A stretch of DNA of 64,000 nucleotides from Hydrogenophaga sp. RAC07 (GTDB taxonomy: Bacteria; Pseudomonadota; Gammaproteobacteria; Burkholderiales; Burkholderiaceae_C). Below, piece after piece: positions 9,043 through 18,212 of this stretch. The notes beneath the pieces were generated by a model that was given only the letters and a program-made list of their open reading frames with translations, was not told the DNA's origin and did not search any database. A program made the translations under genes and the position numbers. The stretch spans positions 682,001 through 746,000 of the forward strand of contig NZ_CP016449.1 in the NCBI RefSeq assembly GCF_001713375.1, given 5' to 3'. Numbering within the stretch: the first letter of the stretch is position 1; each line of letters starts with the position of its first letter.

Positions 9043-9284
9043 GCCAGCGTTTCATCTTCTCCATCGCAGCTGCGGCTTTGACATTGGGCCTCGCGGCCTG
9101 TGGCGACCAGCCACAGGAAATGAACAGCGCCGGCGTCAAGCAGGACGGCGCGCCCTACACCGGCGTGGGCAAGAGCCAGTACGTGCAGAGCGGCTGGAGC
9201 ACCGGCGACAAGAACAGCTGGGAGCAGCAGCTGAAAGCTCGCGCGCAGTACGGCCAGAACGACTACACCCGCATGTCCAAGTGA
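9039..9284 (+). CDS. Small lipoprotein of the formate dehydrogenase operon
   Basis: This 81-residue protein has a signal peptide ending in the lipobox LAAC, so it is probably lipidated at Cys21. The remaining 60 residues are hydrophilic (MNSAGVKQDG...DYTRMSK) and match no family I can name. It overlaps the beta gene by four bases and sits between beta and gamma, which argues for a structural or assembly role in the complex, perhaps replacing the missing membrane anchor of beta. That role is inference from position. Confidence 0.72.
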   Translation: MSQRFIFSIAAAALTLGLAACGDQPQEMNSAGVKQDGAPYTGVGKSQYVQSGWSTGDKNSWEQQLKARAQYGQNDYTRMSK

Positions 9285-9297
9285 CGAGGAACGCTGT

Positions 9298-10515
9298 ATG
9301 CAACGGTTTTTGACCGCTGGCTTGCGCCAGCTCGCATCGCCTTTCCTGGCTGCCGCACTGCTGGCGCTGAGCGCCGGCATGGCTCAGGCCCAAGCCCCTG
9401 CAAAACCGGCTGCGCAGGACGATCCGGCCCCTGCGGCCGTGACCGCTCCCGCCACCACCCAGCAGGGCGGCATCAAGAGCGCCAATATCTTCGAGATCGC
9501 GCCCGACGCGTCCACCGACCCCAAGTACAGCGAGCAGACCAATGCCGAGCGCGGCCAGGTCCAGCCCGGCAACAACGCGCCCATGTGGCGCGATGTGGGC
9601 AAGGGTGTCACGGGCTATTCGAGCCTGCCGTACCCCGAGTCCGGCAACATGATCCAGGGCTTTGTGCAGTACCCCGGCTCCAGCCTCACCAACGCTGGTG
9701 AAGCCTGGCGCCAGGTGCGAAACGACTGGATCATTCCTTACGGTGGTTCGCTGCTGTTGATCGCTCTGGTGGCACTCGCCTTGTTCTACTTTGGCAAAGG
9801 CACGATCAAGCTGCACGGCAGCGAGACCGGCCGTGTCATCGAGCGCTTCACTTACGTGGAGCGTGCCGCTCACTGGGTCAACGCCATCACCTTTGTGGTG
9901 CTGGCGGTGTCGGGTGTGGTGATGGCGTTTGGCAAGTTCTTCTTGCTGCCCATCATCGGCAGCACGCTGTTTGGCTGGCTGACCTACGCACTGAAAAACA
10001 TGCACAACTTTGCCGGCCCGCTGTTTGCGGTGTCGCTGGTGGTGGTGTTCTTCACCTTCCTCAAGGACAACTGGCCCAGCAAGGAAGACTTCGCGTGGAT
10101 CATGAAGGCCGGTGGCCTGTTCGGTGGCGCCGAAGTGCCTTCGCACCGCTTCAACGCGGGCGAGAAGGTCGTGTTCTGGGGTGGCGTGTTCTTCCTGGGC
10201 CTGATCGTGGTGGGCTCCGGCGTGTTCCTCGACAAGATCGTGCCGGCCGTGGACTACACCCGCGCCAACATGCAGGTGGCCCACATGATCCACGGTGTCG
10301 CCACCGTTTTGATGATGGCCATGTTCCTGGGCCACATCTACATGGGCACCATCGGCATGGAAGGCGCCTACAAAGCCATGAAGACCGGCTATGTGGACGA
10401 GACCTGGGCCAAGGAACACCACGAACTCTGGTACGACGACATCAAGGCCGGCAAGATCCCCGCGCACCGCACGGCAGCCGCCGCCGCGGCCAGCGATGCG
10501 CCGCGCGTTGCCTGA
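9298..10515 (+). CDS. Formate dehydrogenase gamma subunit, cytochrome b556
   Basis: The 405-residue protein is the membrane anchor that transfers electrons to quinone. It has a signal peptide (to about residue 35, AQA) and a periplasmic segment of roughly 100 residues. A helix near 145-162 precedes a di-haem cytochrome b core with His candidates in AAHWVNA, HNFAGPLF and MIHGV/LGHIYMG. E. coli FdnI is only about 217 residues, so the N-terminal 140 residues are an extension seen in the longer gamma subclass. The gene follows the lipoprotein gene by 13 bp with a GAGGA ribosome site. Confidence 0.93.
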   Translation: MQRFLTAGLRQLASPFLAAALLALSAGMAQAQAPAKPAAQDDPAPAAVTAPATTQQGGIKSANIFEIAPDASTDPKYSEQTNAERGQVQPGNNAPMWRDVGKGVTGYSSLPYPESGNMIQGFVQYPGSSLTNAGEAWRQVRNDWIIPYGGSLLLIALVALALFYFGKGTIKLHGSETGRVIERFTYVERAAHWVNAITFVVLAVSGVVMAFGKFFLLPIIGSTLFGWLTYALKNMHNFAGPLFAVSLVVVFFTFLKDNWPSKEDFAWIMKAGGLFGGAEVPSHRFNAGEKVVFWGGVFFLGLIVVGSGVFLDKIVPAVDYTRANMQVAHMIHGVATVLMMAMFLGHIYMGTIGMEGAYKAMKTGYVDETWAKEHHELWYDDIKAGKIPAHRTAAAAAASDAPRVA

Positions 10516-10549
10516 GCGTCCACCCCATTCTCTGAGACAAGGAAATCCC

Positions 10550-10942
10550 ATGAAACGCAGCCTTCTGTGCCTCTCGATGCTGTTGGCCACGTCCGTGTTC
10601 GCCAAGCTGCCCGCACCCGTGTTGACCGACGAAGCCAAGGCCAAGGCCGAGGAAGCCAAGGCCAAGACGGCCTGGGCCGCCAAGGTCGACAACTACAAGC
10701 TGTGCCTGTCCATGGACCGTGCCGCGGGCAACTACTTCAAGACCGCGGCGTCCACCGGCAAGCCGGTCAAGCCCGCTGCGGCGCTGCCCGCCTGCGCCGA
10801 CCCCGGCCCGTTCACCTACGTGGCAGCCGCTGCTACCGCCGTGGCGAAACCGGTCGAAGCCGCGGGCGCTCATTCGCCCACCACCACGGCGGCCAGCCCG
10901 CCCAGCGGCAAGGCGCCCGCTGCCGCCACCACCGGCAAGTGA
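10550..10942 (+). CDS. Small secreted protein at the end of the formate operon
   Basis: A 130-residue protein with a clear signal peptide (MKRSLLCLSMLLATSVFA). A Lys/Ala-rich amphipathic segment follows, then a central part with three Cys (LCLSMD, PACADP) and a low-complexity Ala/Pro/Thr tail. ATG 10550 is preceded by AAGGAAA. It is 34 bp after the gamma gene and before a strong terminator, so it is probably the last gene of the operon. I do not recognise a family with certainty; a periplasmic accessory role is a guess from position. Confidence 0.65.
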   Translation: MKRSLLCLSMLLATSVFAKLPAPVLTDEAKAKAEEAKAKTAWAAKVDNYKLCLSMDRAAGNYFKTAASTGKPVKPAAALPACADPGPFTYVAAAATAVAKPVEAAGAHSPTTTAASPPSGKAPAAATTGK

Positions 10943-10982
10943 TCGGCGGCAACGCTGCCCATTGCCGGTTTGCCAGCATGTG

Positions 10983-11020
10983 AAAGGGCCGCACCTTCGG
11001 GTGCCGGCCCTTTGACTTTG
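10983..11020 (+). terminator. Rho-independent terminator after the formate operon
   Basis: AAAGGGCCGCACC and GGTGCCGGCCCTTT pair across a UUCG tetraloop with one bulged base, followed by a T-rich tail (TTTGACTTTGTTG). It separates the operon from fdhD. Confidence 0.85.
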
Positions 11021-11050
11021 TTGCCTTCGAACTTGCTGTAGTCTGCCCCC

Positions 11051-11911
11051 ATGCCCTTGCCCCTACTCACCCAGGCCCGTGCACCGCTGACCCGCGAAGT
11101 CGAGGTCATGAACCAGTTTGGTGAGCGCGAGTCCATCTTCATCCCGGCCGAGCGAGACCTCACCGTGTATGTGGACAAGCGCGAGCTGGTCACGCTCATG
11201 ACTCTGGGCGCGCACCCCGAGTGGCTGGTGCTGGGTTATTTGCTCAACCAGCGCCTGATCGCCTCCAGCGACGAGATCGAGTCCATCACCGTGGACTGGG
11301 ACGTGGGTGCCGCCTCCGTCAAGACGCGGCACGGCATCGACCACATCGAAGAGCGCACCTCCAAACGCGTGGTCACCACCGGCTGCGGCCAGGGCAGCGT
11401 GTTCGGCAACCTCATGGACGAGATCGACAGCATTCGCCTGCCGGAGACCATGGTGCTGCGCCAGTCGGAGCTGTACGCCATCGTCAACGCGATCCGGCTC
11501 AAAGAGAGCACCTACAAGTCGGCCGGTTCGGTGCACGCGTGTGCGCTGTTCCTCGGTGAAGCGCTTCAACTGTTCGTTGAAGACGTCGGCCGCCACAACG
11601 CCGTGGACACCATCGCCGGCTGGATCCCGCTGCAAACCGACCTGCCCCCGGGGGACAAGATTTTCTACACCACCGGGCGCTTGACCAGTGAGATGGTCAT
11701 CAAGTCCGCGCAGATGGGCGTGGCGGTGGTGGTCTCGCGCAGCGGCATCACGCAGATGGGTCTGGACGTGGCGCAGCGCGTGGGCCTGTGTGCGATTGGC
11801 CGGGCCACCAACAAACACTTTCTCTGCTACACGCACCCCGAGCGCCTGGTGCTCGATGCCGTGCCGCCGCCCGCACCGGTGGCGCGGGAGCGCGCAGCCA
11901 CGCCCTCCTGA
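11051..11911 (+). CDS. fdhD: Formate dehydrogenase accessory sulfurtransferase FdhD
   Basis: FdhD carries sulfur from cysteine desulfurase to the molybdenum cofactor, which formate dehydrogenase needs for activity. The 286-residue protein shows the family signatures AGSVHACALF, EDVGRHNAVDTI and YTTGRLTSEMV. The usual CxxC loop is reduced to one Cys (VTTGCGQGSVFG), so any sulfur relay must use a single Cys here. ATG 11051 is used although no clear ribosome site precedes it; ATG 11108 has GAGG close by and is a possible alternative. It follows the formate operon but lies behind its terminator, so it probably has its own promoter. Confidence 0.93.
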   Translation: MPLPLLTQARAPLTREVEVMNQFGERESIFIPAERDLTVYVDKRELVTLMTLGAHPEWLVLGYLLNQRLIASSDEIESITVDWDVGAASVKTRHGIDHIEERTSKRVVTTGCGQGSVFGNLMDEIDSIRLPETMVLRQSELYAIVNAIRLKESTYKSAGSVHACALFLGEALQLFVEDVGRHNAVDTIAGWIPLQTDLPPGDKIFYTTGRLTSEMVIKSAQMGVAVVVSRSGITQMGLDVAQRVGLCAIGRATNKHFLCYTHPERLVLDAVPPPAPVARERAATPS

Positions 11912-11982
11912 CCGTCCTCACGCGGCGTGTGCCCGGGGGTTCGGGCATAAACTCGGTTCACTTTTTTTAGCCGGGAACCCCC

Positions 11983-12615
11983 ATGAGCCGAGACGTCCAC
12001 GTCATTGACCACCCGCTGGTGCAGCACAAGCTCACGCTGATGCGCCGCAAGGACACCAGCACCAAGAGCTTTCGCGAACTCGTGCACGAACTCAGCGCCC
12101 TGCTGGCCTACGAGATCACGCGCGACATGCCCATGCAGGACATCGAGATCGAGACCCCGCTGGAGAAGATGACCTCGCGCGTGATCGACGGCAAAAAGGT
12201 CGTGCTGGCCTCCATCTTGCGCGCGGGCAACGGGTTTCTGGACGGCATGCTGCAGGTGATTCCCGGCGCGCGCGTGGGCCACATCGGCCTATACCGCGAC
12301 CCGGCCACGCTGAAGGCGGTGGAGTACTACTTCAAGATGCCGCAGGACATGCACGAGCGCGACGTGATCGTGCTCGACCCCATGCTGGCCACCGGCAATT
12401 CGGCCGTGGCGGCGGTGGACCGCTTGAAGAAAACCGGCCCACGCTCGATCCGTTTTGTGTGCCTGGTCACCTGCCCCGAAGGCATCAAGACCTTCCATGA
12501 CGCGCACCCCGATGTGCCGATCTACACCCCCGCGGTGGACCGGGGCCTGAACGAACACGGTTACATCGTTCCGGGTCTCGGCGACGCGGGCGATCGAATC
12601 TTTGGAACGAAATAA
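11983..12615 (+). CDS. upp: Uracil phosphoribosyltransferase
   Basis: Upp converts uracil and PRPP to UMP in pyrimidine salvage. The 210-residue length matches the family, and the PRPP-binding loop [10 protein letters not shown] and C-terminal uracil-binding segment ([13 protein letters not shown]) are intact. It stands alone between fdhD and a GC-rich repeat that begins directly after its stop codon. Confidence 0.97.
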   Translation: MSRDVHVIDHPLVQHKLTLMRRKDTSTKSFRELVHELSALLAYEITRDMPMQDIEIETPLEKMTSRVIDGKKVVLASILRAGNGFLDGMLQVIPGARVGHIGLYRDPATLKAVEYYFKMPQDMHERDVIVLDPMLATGNSAVAAVDRLKKTGPRSIRFVCLVTCPEGIKTFHDAHPDVPIYTPAVDRGLNEHGYIVPGLGDAGDRIFGTK

Positions 12616-12617
12616 GA

Positions 12618-12704
12618 GGCACCCCCGCGCCGCGCTTTCAGCGCGTCACCCCCTCAAGGGGGCAACACCTGCGGCCGGGCAAAGCCCGTTCCGCGGTGTT
12701 CTGG
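12618..12704 (+). repeat. Intergenic GC-rich repeat, copy B
   Basis: This block begins two bases after the upp stop codon. It has the same order of motifs as copy A on the other strand at 3164-3243: CACCCCCGC, CCCCCTCAAGGGGG, CCTGCGGCC, GGCAAAGCC, GTTCCGCGG. The differences (for example CAACACC against CGATGCC) are scattered, as in an old dispersed repeat family. Confidence 0.78.
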
Positions 12705-12763
12705 GTGAGGCACTTCGCGCTGGTTTGGTGTGTGGCTTTTGTTGATGCGATAAGGTCCTGCGA

Positions 12764-15319
12764 ATGAGTACACCCACCACCTCCCTGCCCATCCGTTTCT
12801 GGACCCTGGGCTGGTCTTCCCTGGTCCGCGACTGGCGGGCTGGTGAGTTGCGGCTGCTGATGCTGGCGGTGACGCTCGCCGTGGCGGCCTTGTCAGCGGT
12901 GGGGTTCTTTGCCGATCGATTGCAGGGCGGGCTGTCGCGCGACGCGCGAGCGCTCATCGGGGGCGACGTGGTGATCAGCAGCGACAACGCGCCACCGCCC
13001 GCCTTTGAGCAGCAGGCGCGCGAGCTGGGCCTCACCGTGGCGCAGACGCTGAACTTTCCCACCATGGGCCGCGCCCGGGAAGAAGAGGGCGGGAGCGCCC
13101 GGCTGGTGGCTTTGAAATCCGTGGGCGAGGGTTACCCGCTGCGCGGCAGCCTGCGCGTGGCCGAGACGCCCACCGCTCCCGATGCGCCGACGCGTGAAAT
13201 TCCCGCGCCCGGCACCGCCTGGGTCGATGCCGCCTTGCTCGCCAGCCTGAACCTGCAGATGGGCCAGCCGCTGTTGCTGGGCGACTCGTCGCTCACCATC
13301 GCGCGTGTCATCGTGGTTGAACCCGACCGGGGCGCCGGCTTCATGAGCTTCGCGCCGCGCGTGATGATCAACAACGCCGACCTGCCCGCAACCGGCCTGG
13401 TGCAGCCCGCCAGCCGCCTCAACTACCGCCTGGCCGTGGTGGGTGACGAAGCCCGTGTGGCGCGCTTCAATCAATGGGCCCAGGCCGAGGTGGCCAAGCC
13501 CGGCGTGCGCGGCATCCGGCTGGAGTCGCTCGAAGGCGGGCGGCCCGAAATGCAGCAGACGCTGGAGCGAGCCGAGAAATTCCTCAACCTCGTGGCCCTG
13601 CTGGCCGCGCTGCTGTGCGCGGTGGCCGTGGCCATCGCCGCGCGCGGCTTCGCACAACGCCACCTGGACGACTGCGCCATGCTGCGTGTGCTCGGCCTCT
13701 CGCAAGGCACCATGGCGCGCGCCTACACGCTCGAATTTGCGCTGGTGGGTCTGTTCGCCAGCGCGCTGGGCGTGGCCATTGGTTACGCGGTGCACCACGT
13801 GTTCGTGGTGCTGCTCGCGGGCCTGGTTGAAGCCAGCCTGCCGCCGCCCGGCATCACGCCGGTGCTGCTCGGCCTGGGCATGGGCCTCACGCTGATGATG
13901 GCCTTTGGCCTGCCGCCCGTGCTGCAGCTCGCCAAGGTGCCACCGCTGCGTGTGATCCGCCGTGACGTGGGCCAGCTCAAGCCGGCCACGCTGGCCGTGC
14001 TGGCGCTGGGCATGGCGGGTTTTGCCGCGCTGCTGCTGGCCGCCAGCCGCGACCTGCTGCTGGGCGGCATTGCAGTGGGTGGTTTTGCGGCCGCCGTGCT
14101 GCTGTTTGCCGCCGCCAGCTACGCCGCCGTGCGCCTGCTGCGCGCCAGCGTGAACGAAGCCACCGCGCCGCGCGCGCTCGTCATGGCCACGCGCCAGCTC
14201 TCGGCCCGCCCGGCCTATGCGGTGGTGCAGATCAGCGCGCTCTCGGTTGGCCTGCTCGCGCTGGTGCTGCTCGTGTTGCTGCGCACCGACCTCATTGCCA
14301 GCTGGCGCAACGCCACGCCGCCCGACGCGCCCAACCGTTTTGTGATCAACGTGCAGCCCGAGCAGGGCACCGAGTTCCAGCAAGCGTTGCGCACCGCCGG
14401 TGTGGAGCGATTCGACTGGTACCCCATGATCCGCGGCAGGCTGGTGAGCGTCAACGGCGCAGCGGTGAAGCCCGAGGACTACACCGACGACCGCGCAGCC
14501 CGCCTGGTGGATCGCGAGTTCAACCTCTCCAACACAGCCACGCGGCCCGAGAACAACCCGGTGGTGCAGGGCACGTGGACCGACAACGAAGCCGATGCCC
14601 TGAGCGTGGAGGAAGGCCTGGCCGAAACCCTGGGCTTGAAGCTCGGCGACCGCCTGGGCTTCGACATCGGCGGGCAAGTCACCGAAGGCCGCATCACCAG
14701 CCTGCGCAAGGTGGACTGGGGCTCCATGCGGGTGAACTTCTTCGTGGTGTTCCCGGTGGCCGACGTGCCCAACGTGCCGGTGAGCTTCATCAGCGCCTTT
14801 CGCGCACCCGATGGCGCGAGTGCTGCCGGCGCCAGCTTCGACAACACGCTGGTGCGCCAGTTTCCCAACATCACCAACGTCGACATGAGCCAGACCATCG
14901 CGCAGGTGCAGCGTGTGTTGGGTCAGGTCATCAGCGCGGTGGAGTTCTTGTTTGCCTTCACGCTCGCCGCCGGTCTGGTGGTGCTGCTCGCCGCCATCAC
15001 GGCCACGCGCGGTGAGCGCGAACGCGAATTCGCCATCCTGCGCGCCGTGGGGGCAGGCTCCAGGCTGCTGCGCCAGGTGCAGCGCATCGAGTTGCTGGGA
15101 GTGGGCCTGCTCGCCGGTTTCCTGGCGTCGAGCGTGGCGGTGGCCGTGGGCTGGGCGCTCGCGCGCTACGTGTTCCAGTTCTCCTGGACCGCCTCGCCCT
15201 GGGTGCCGCTGGGCGGCGCGCTGGCCGGCGCCGTGCTGGCGCTGGTGGCCGGCTGGTGGGGGCTGCGCAGCGTGTTGCGCACGCCGGTGGTGGAAACCTT
15301 GCGCAAGGCGACGGCATGA
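12764..15319 (+). CDS. FtsX-like ABC transporter permease (YbbP type)
   Basis: This 851-residue inner-membrane permease has the layout of the YbbP/FtsX family: an N-terminal helix (about 24-45), a large periplasmic domain, a helix bundle in the middle, a second periplasmic domain and three C-terminal helices. Such proteins work with a LolD/YbbA-type ATPase in lipid or lipoprotein handling, but no ATPase gene is adjacent here. Its stop overlaps the start of the globin gene by four bases. Confidence 0.87.
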   Translation: MSTPTTSLPIRFWTLGWSSLVRDWRAGELRLLMLAVTLAVAALSAVGFFADRLQGGLSRDARALIGGDVVISSDNAPPPAFEQQARELGLTVAQTLNFPTMGRAREEEGGSARLVALKSVGEGYPLRGSLRVAETPTAPDAPTREIPAPGTAWVDAALLASLNLQMGQPLLLGDSSLTIARVIVVEPDRGAGFMSFAPRVMINNADLPATGLVQPASRLNYRLAVVGDEARVARFNQWAQAEVAKPGVRGIRLESLEGGRPEMQQTLERAEKFLNLVALLAALLCAVAVAIAARGFAQRHLDDCAMLRVLGLSQGTMARAYTLEFALVGLFASALGVAIGYAVHHVFVVLLAGLVEASLPPPGITPVLLGLGMGLTLMMAFGLPPVLQLAKVPPLRVIRRDVGQLKPATLAVLALGMAGFAALLLAASRDLLLGGIAVGGFAAAVLLFAAASYAAVRLLRASVNEATAPRALVMATRQLSARPAYAVVQISALSVGLLALVLLVLLRTDLIASWRNATPPDAPNRFVINVQPEQGTEFQQALRTAGVERFDWYPMIRGRLVSVNGAAVKPEDYTDDRAARLVDREFNLSNTATRPENNPVVQGTWTDNEADALSVEEGLAETLGLKLGDRLGFDIGGQVTEGRITSLRKVDWGSMRVNFFVVFPVADVPNVPVSFISAFRAPDGASAAGASFDNTLVRQFPNITNVDMSQTIAQVQRVLGQVISAVEFLFAFTLAAGLVVLLAAITATRGEREREFAILRAVGAGSRLLRQVQRIELLGVGLLAGFLASSVAVAVGWALARYVFQFSWTASPWVPLGGALAGAVLALVAGWWGLRSVLRTPVVETLRKATA

Positions 15320-15735
15320 CGACAGACATTCAAGAACCCGCGCCGTTTGCCACCCCGTTTGAATGGATCGGCGGCGAGGTGAAGGTGCGCGCCCTGGTCG
15401 ACCGCTTCTACGACCTGATGGACATCGAACCCGGCTACGCCGAACTGCGCGCCGCCCATGGCAACACGCTCGAAGACGCGCGGCAAAAACTGTTCTGGTT
15501 CCTCTGCGGCTGGCTCGGCGGCCCCCAGCACTACACCGAACAATTCGGCCATCCCCGTCTTCGCATGCGCCACATGCCGTTTTCCATCGGCGTGCAGGAA
15601 CGCGACCAGTGGCTGGCCTGCATGGACCAGGCGATGGGTGAGACGGGTGTGGACGCGGCGCTGCGCGCGCGGCTCAAAACCAGCTTTTTCCAGACCGCGG
15701 ACTGGATGCGCAACCAACCCGGGTCGCATGGATGA
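15316..15735 (+). CDS. Group II truncated haemoglobin
   Basis: The 139-residue protein matches group II truncated globins in VKVRALVDRFYDLMD, the CGWLGGPQHYTEQFGHPRLRMRH block that contains the haem-ligand His, and RDQWLACMDQAM. These bind O2 or NO, and a role in NO or oxidative stress is typical. ATG 15316 overlaps the upstream permease stop (ATGA), and its own stop overlaps the next start in the same way, so three genes are translationally coupled. Confidence 0.93.
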   Translation: MTTDIQEPAPFATPFEWIGGEVKVRALVDRFYDLMDIEPGYAELRAAHGNTLEDARQKLFWFLCGWLGGPQHYTEQFGHPRLRMRHMPFSIGVQERDQWLACMDQAMGETGVDAALRARLKTSFFQTADWMRNQPGSHG

Positions 15736-16250
15736 GCGAGCCCACGCCCAACGTGGCGCAGACCACGCGCCGCGGCGCCCTGGGCATCGTGGTGTTCTGG
15801 CTGGCGCTCATGGGGGCGCTTTACCTGGCGTTTGATCACGTCGAGCAAGGCCGCGCAGCCGGCAGCCAGCCGTATGCCAACGACCAAGGCGAACTGGTGA
15901 TTCCACGCGGACGCGACGGCCACTTCCGCGTGCAGGGCCAGGTCAACGGCGAAGCCGTCACCTTCCTGATGGACACCGGCGCCAGCACCGTGACCGTGAG
16001 CGAGGACTTCGCCCGCCGCGCGAACCTGGAAGGAGGCCAGAGCGTGACCTTTCAAACCGCCAACGGACCGCTGCAAGGCCGGGTCTTGCGCCAGGTGCCG
16101 GTGCAGGCCGGGCACCTGGGCCTGAACGGCACCACGGTGGCGGTGGGTCTGGTGGGGCTGGATGCCGACAAGGCGCTGTTGGGCCAGAGCTTCCTCTCGC
16201 GCTTCGACATTCAGATACTGAAGGGCGAGATGCGGCTCACGCCCCGCTGA
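15732..16250 (+). CDS. Membrane-anchored retropepsin-like aspartic protease
   Basis: The 172-residue protein has one N-terminal membrane helix (about 16-34) and a single clan AA aspartic protease domain with the active-site motif FLMDTGAST (Asp81) and the later LLGQSFLSRF segment. A single catalytic Asp implies a dimer. It belongs to the bacterial TIGR02281-like family. The substrate is unknown. It is coupled to the globin gene by an ATGA overlap. Confidence 0.9.
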   Translation: MSEPTPNVAQTTRRGALGIVVFWLALMGALYLAFDHVEQGRAAGSQPYANDQGELVIPRGRDGHFRVQGQVNGEAVTFLMDTGASTVTVSEDFARRANLEGGQSVTFQTANGPLQGRVLRQVPVQAGHLGLNGTTVAVGLVGLDADKALLGQSFLSRFDIQILKGEMRLTPR

Positions 16251-16254
16251 GCTG

Positions 16255-16896
16255 TCAGGCGCCGCCCGACCTGAGCAGCACCACCAGCGCGCCGGCCCCA
16301 CCTTCGGCCGGCCGCGCCTGCACAAACGCCATCACCTCGCTCTTCTGCACCAGCCAGCGCAGCACGCGGTTTTTGAGCACCGGGGTGCGGCCGGGTGAGC
16401 CCAGGCCTTTGCCGTGCACCACGCGCACGCAGCGCAGACCTTGCTGGTGGGCCTCGCGGATGAAGCGGCCCAGGGCCTCGCGGGCTTCGTCGGTGCGCAG
16501 GCCGTGCAGGTCGATCTGGCGCTGGATGCTCCAGCTGCCTTCGCGCAGCTTGCGCATCACGTCCGGCCCGATGCCCGGGCAGCGGTAGCTCAGCATCTCG
16601 TCGGTGTGCAGCAGGGTCTCGATGTCGAACTCGTCGCTCAGCGCTTCGCGCATCACCGAAGCTTCGTCGCGCTGGCGTTGCACGGGCAGGGGCTCCACCG
16701 GCACCACCCGTGGCGCGATGCGGCCCGGGTCGACGATGGCTTGCACCGGCCCCACGGCCAGCGCAAACAGGCGGCGTTCGCGTTCGCGTCGCAGCTCGGC
16801 CTGGCGCAGCGCCTCGCGCTGGACGGCTTCGGCCGCGGCCCGCTCGGCCATGGCGCGTTTGAGCGCCTTGAGGTCGGCCAGCGTGTTGACTTTCAT
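16255..16896 (-). CDS. Smr-domain protein
   Basis: A 213-residue protein with a charged, Ala-rich N-terminal coiled region and a C-terminal Smr (MutS2-related) domain. The domain shows the motifs DLHGLRTDEA and VVHGKGLGSPGR, the latter being the HGxG signature of Smr nucleases. I chose ATG 16896 (MKVNTLADLKALK) over an upstream ATG at 16947 because conserved sequence seems to begin there. It converges with the protease gene with a gap of only four bases. Confidence 0.88.
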   Translation of the reverse strand: MKVNTLADLKALKRAMAERAAAEAVQREALRQAELRRERERRLFALAVGPVQAIVDPGRIAPRVVPVEPLPVQRQRDEASVMREALSDEFDIETLLHTDEMLSYRCPGIGPDVMRKLREGSWSIQRQIDLHGLRTDEAREALGRFIREAHQQGLRCVRVVHGKGLGSPGRTPVLKNRVLRWLVQKSEVMAFVQARPAEGGAGALVVLLRSGGA

Positions 16897-16957
16897 GGCG
16901 CGATTGTGACGGAGCACCTGTTCGCTGCAGGGTGGTGACCCGATCAACCCTGCAGGG

Positions 16958-17650
16958 TCAGATCAGGCCCATTTCGGCCATGGACGCGGCCTGGTTGCGG
17001 GTGACGATGAAGTGGTCGAGCACCTTCACGTCCACCAGCGCCAGGGCCGACTTGAGGGTGGCGGTCAGGGCCTCGTCGGCGCGCGAGGGCAGGGCGGTGC
17101 CGCTGGGGTGGTTGTGCGCGAGCACCACGGCGGCGGCGTGGTGGTGCAGGGCGCGCAGAACCACTTCGCGCGGGTACACGCTGGTCTGCGTCAAGGTGCC
17201 GCGAAACAGCTCTTCGAGCGCCACCAGCCGGTTTTGCGTGTCGAGGAACAGCACCGCAAACACCTCGTGCTGACGTCCACCCAGCTGCAGCTGCAGGTAT
17301 TCGCGCACCGCCTGGGGGTTCTCCATCAGGGTTTTTTCCTGCAGGCGCTGGGTGAGGGCGCGGCGGGCGAGTTCGAGCACGGCCAGCACCTCGGCGCGTT
17401 TGGCCGGGCCCAGACCCTTGATCTGCTTGAGCGCTTCGGCGCTGGTGTGCAGCAGACCGGCCATGCCGCCAAAGTGCTCCAGCAGCTCCTGCGCGAGCTG
17501 CACCACGTGTTTGCCGCGGATGCCCGTGCGCAGCAGCAGCGCCAGCAGCTCCACGTCGCTGAGCGAGGACGGCCCGCGGGCCAGCAATTTTTCGCGCGGT
17601 CGCGCGTCGGTGGGCAAGCTCTTCAGTCCCACCACGACAAGGCCATCCAT
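16958..17650 (-). CDS. radC: RadC family JAB-domain protein
   Basis: The 230-residue protein has an N-terminal helix-hairpin-helix region ([18 protein letters not shown]) and a C-terminal JAB/MPN metalloprotease-like domain with the zinc motif HNHPSG and a downstream Asp. It carries the name radC, though a DNA-repair role is not well supported in the family. A GGGAGG ribosome site precedes ATG 17650. It is divergent from fkpB. Confidence 0.93.
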   Translation of the reverse strand: MDGLVVVGLKSLPTDARPREKLLARGPSSLSDVELLALLLRTGIRGKHVVQLAQELLEHFGGMAGLLHTSAEALKQIKGLGPAKRAEVLAVLELARRALTQRLQEKTLMENPQAVREYLQLQLGGRQHEVFAVLFLDTQNRLVALEELFRGTLTQTSVYPREVVLRALHHHAAAVVLAHNHPSGTALPSRADEALTATLKSALALVDVKVLDHFIVTRNQAASMAEMGLI

Positions 17651-17747
17651 TCGGTTTTCCTCCCTGAGTCAGCCCGCTTTTTACAATACGGGCACAACGC
17701 CTTGCGCGGAGCCCCGGTTCGGGGCCCCGTGCGCCACACTCTCCCTC

Positions 17748-18212
17748 ATGCTCTCCACCCCGCCCATGCCCCAAGTCCAAGAAGGCTCCTTCCTCACCCT
17801 GCACTACCGCATGTCCGGTCCGCAGGGGCAGGTGATCATCGACACATTTGCCGGCAAGCCCGCCACGCTGAGCCTGGGCATGGGTGAACTCTCGCCCGCG
17901 ATCGAGCAGCGCCTGATGGGCCTGGAAGAGGGTGCGCACACCGTCATCGAGCTGGCTGCGGGCGAGGCCTTTGGCGAGCGCCAGCCCGAGATGGTGCAGT
18001 GGGTGGCGCGCAAGCTGCTCAGCGAGCTCGGCGATCCGCATGAACGGTATGTGGCAGGCGACGTGGTGCAGTTCCCCACGCCCGACGGCCTCGGCACCTA
18101 CGCGGGTGCGGCGTTGCAGGTGCGTGAAGACGGCGCCGTGCTGTTCGATTTCAACCACCCGCTCGCCGGCCAGCCGGTGCGGTTTGAAGTGCAACTGATC
18201 GGGGTGCTGTGA
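17748..18212 (+). CDS. fkpB: FKBP-type peptidyl-prolyl isomerase, SlpA type
   Basis: The 154-residue protein is a SlpA-like FKBP with an inserted flap domain (VQEGSFLTLHYRM, GMGELSPAIEQRLMGLEEGA). It catalyses prolyl cis/trans isomerisation and may act as a chaperone. ATG 17748 is used; ATG 17766 is a possible later start. A TACAAT -10-like box lies in the 97-bp gap shared with radC. Its stop overlaps the ispH start, a pairing common in proteobacteria. Confidence 0.92.
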   Translation: MLSTPPMPQVQEGSFLTLHYRMSGPQGQVIIDTFAGKPATLSLGMGELSPAIEQRLMGLEEGAHTVIELAAGEAFGERQPEMVQWVARKLLSELGDPHERYVAGDVVQFPTPDGLGTYAGAALQVREDGAVLFDFNHPLAGQPVRFEVQLIGVL

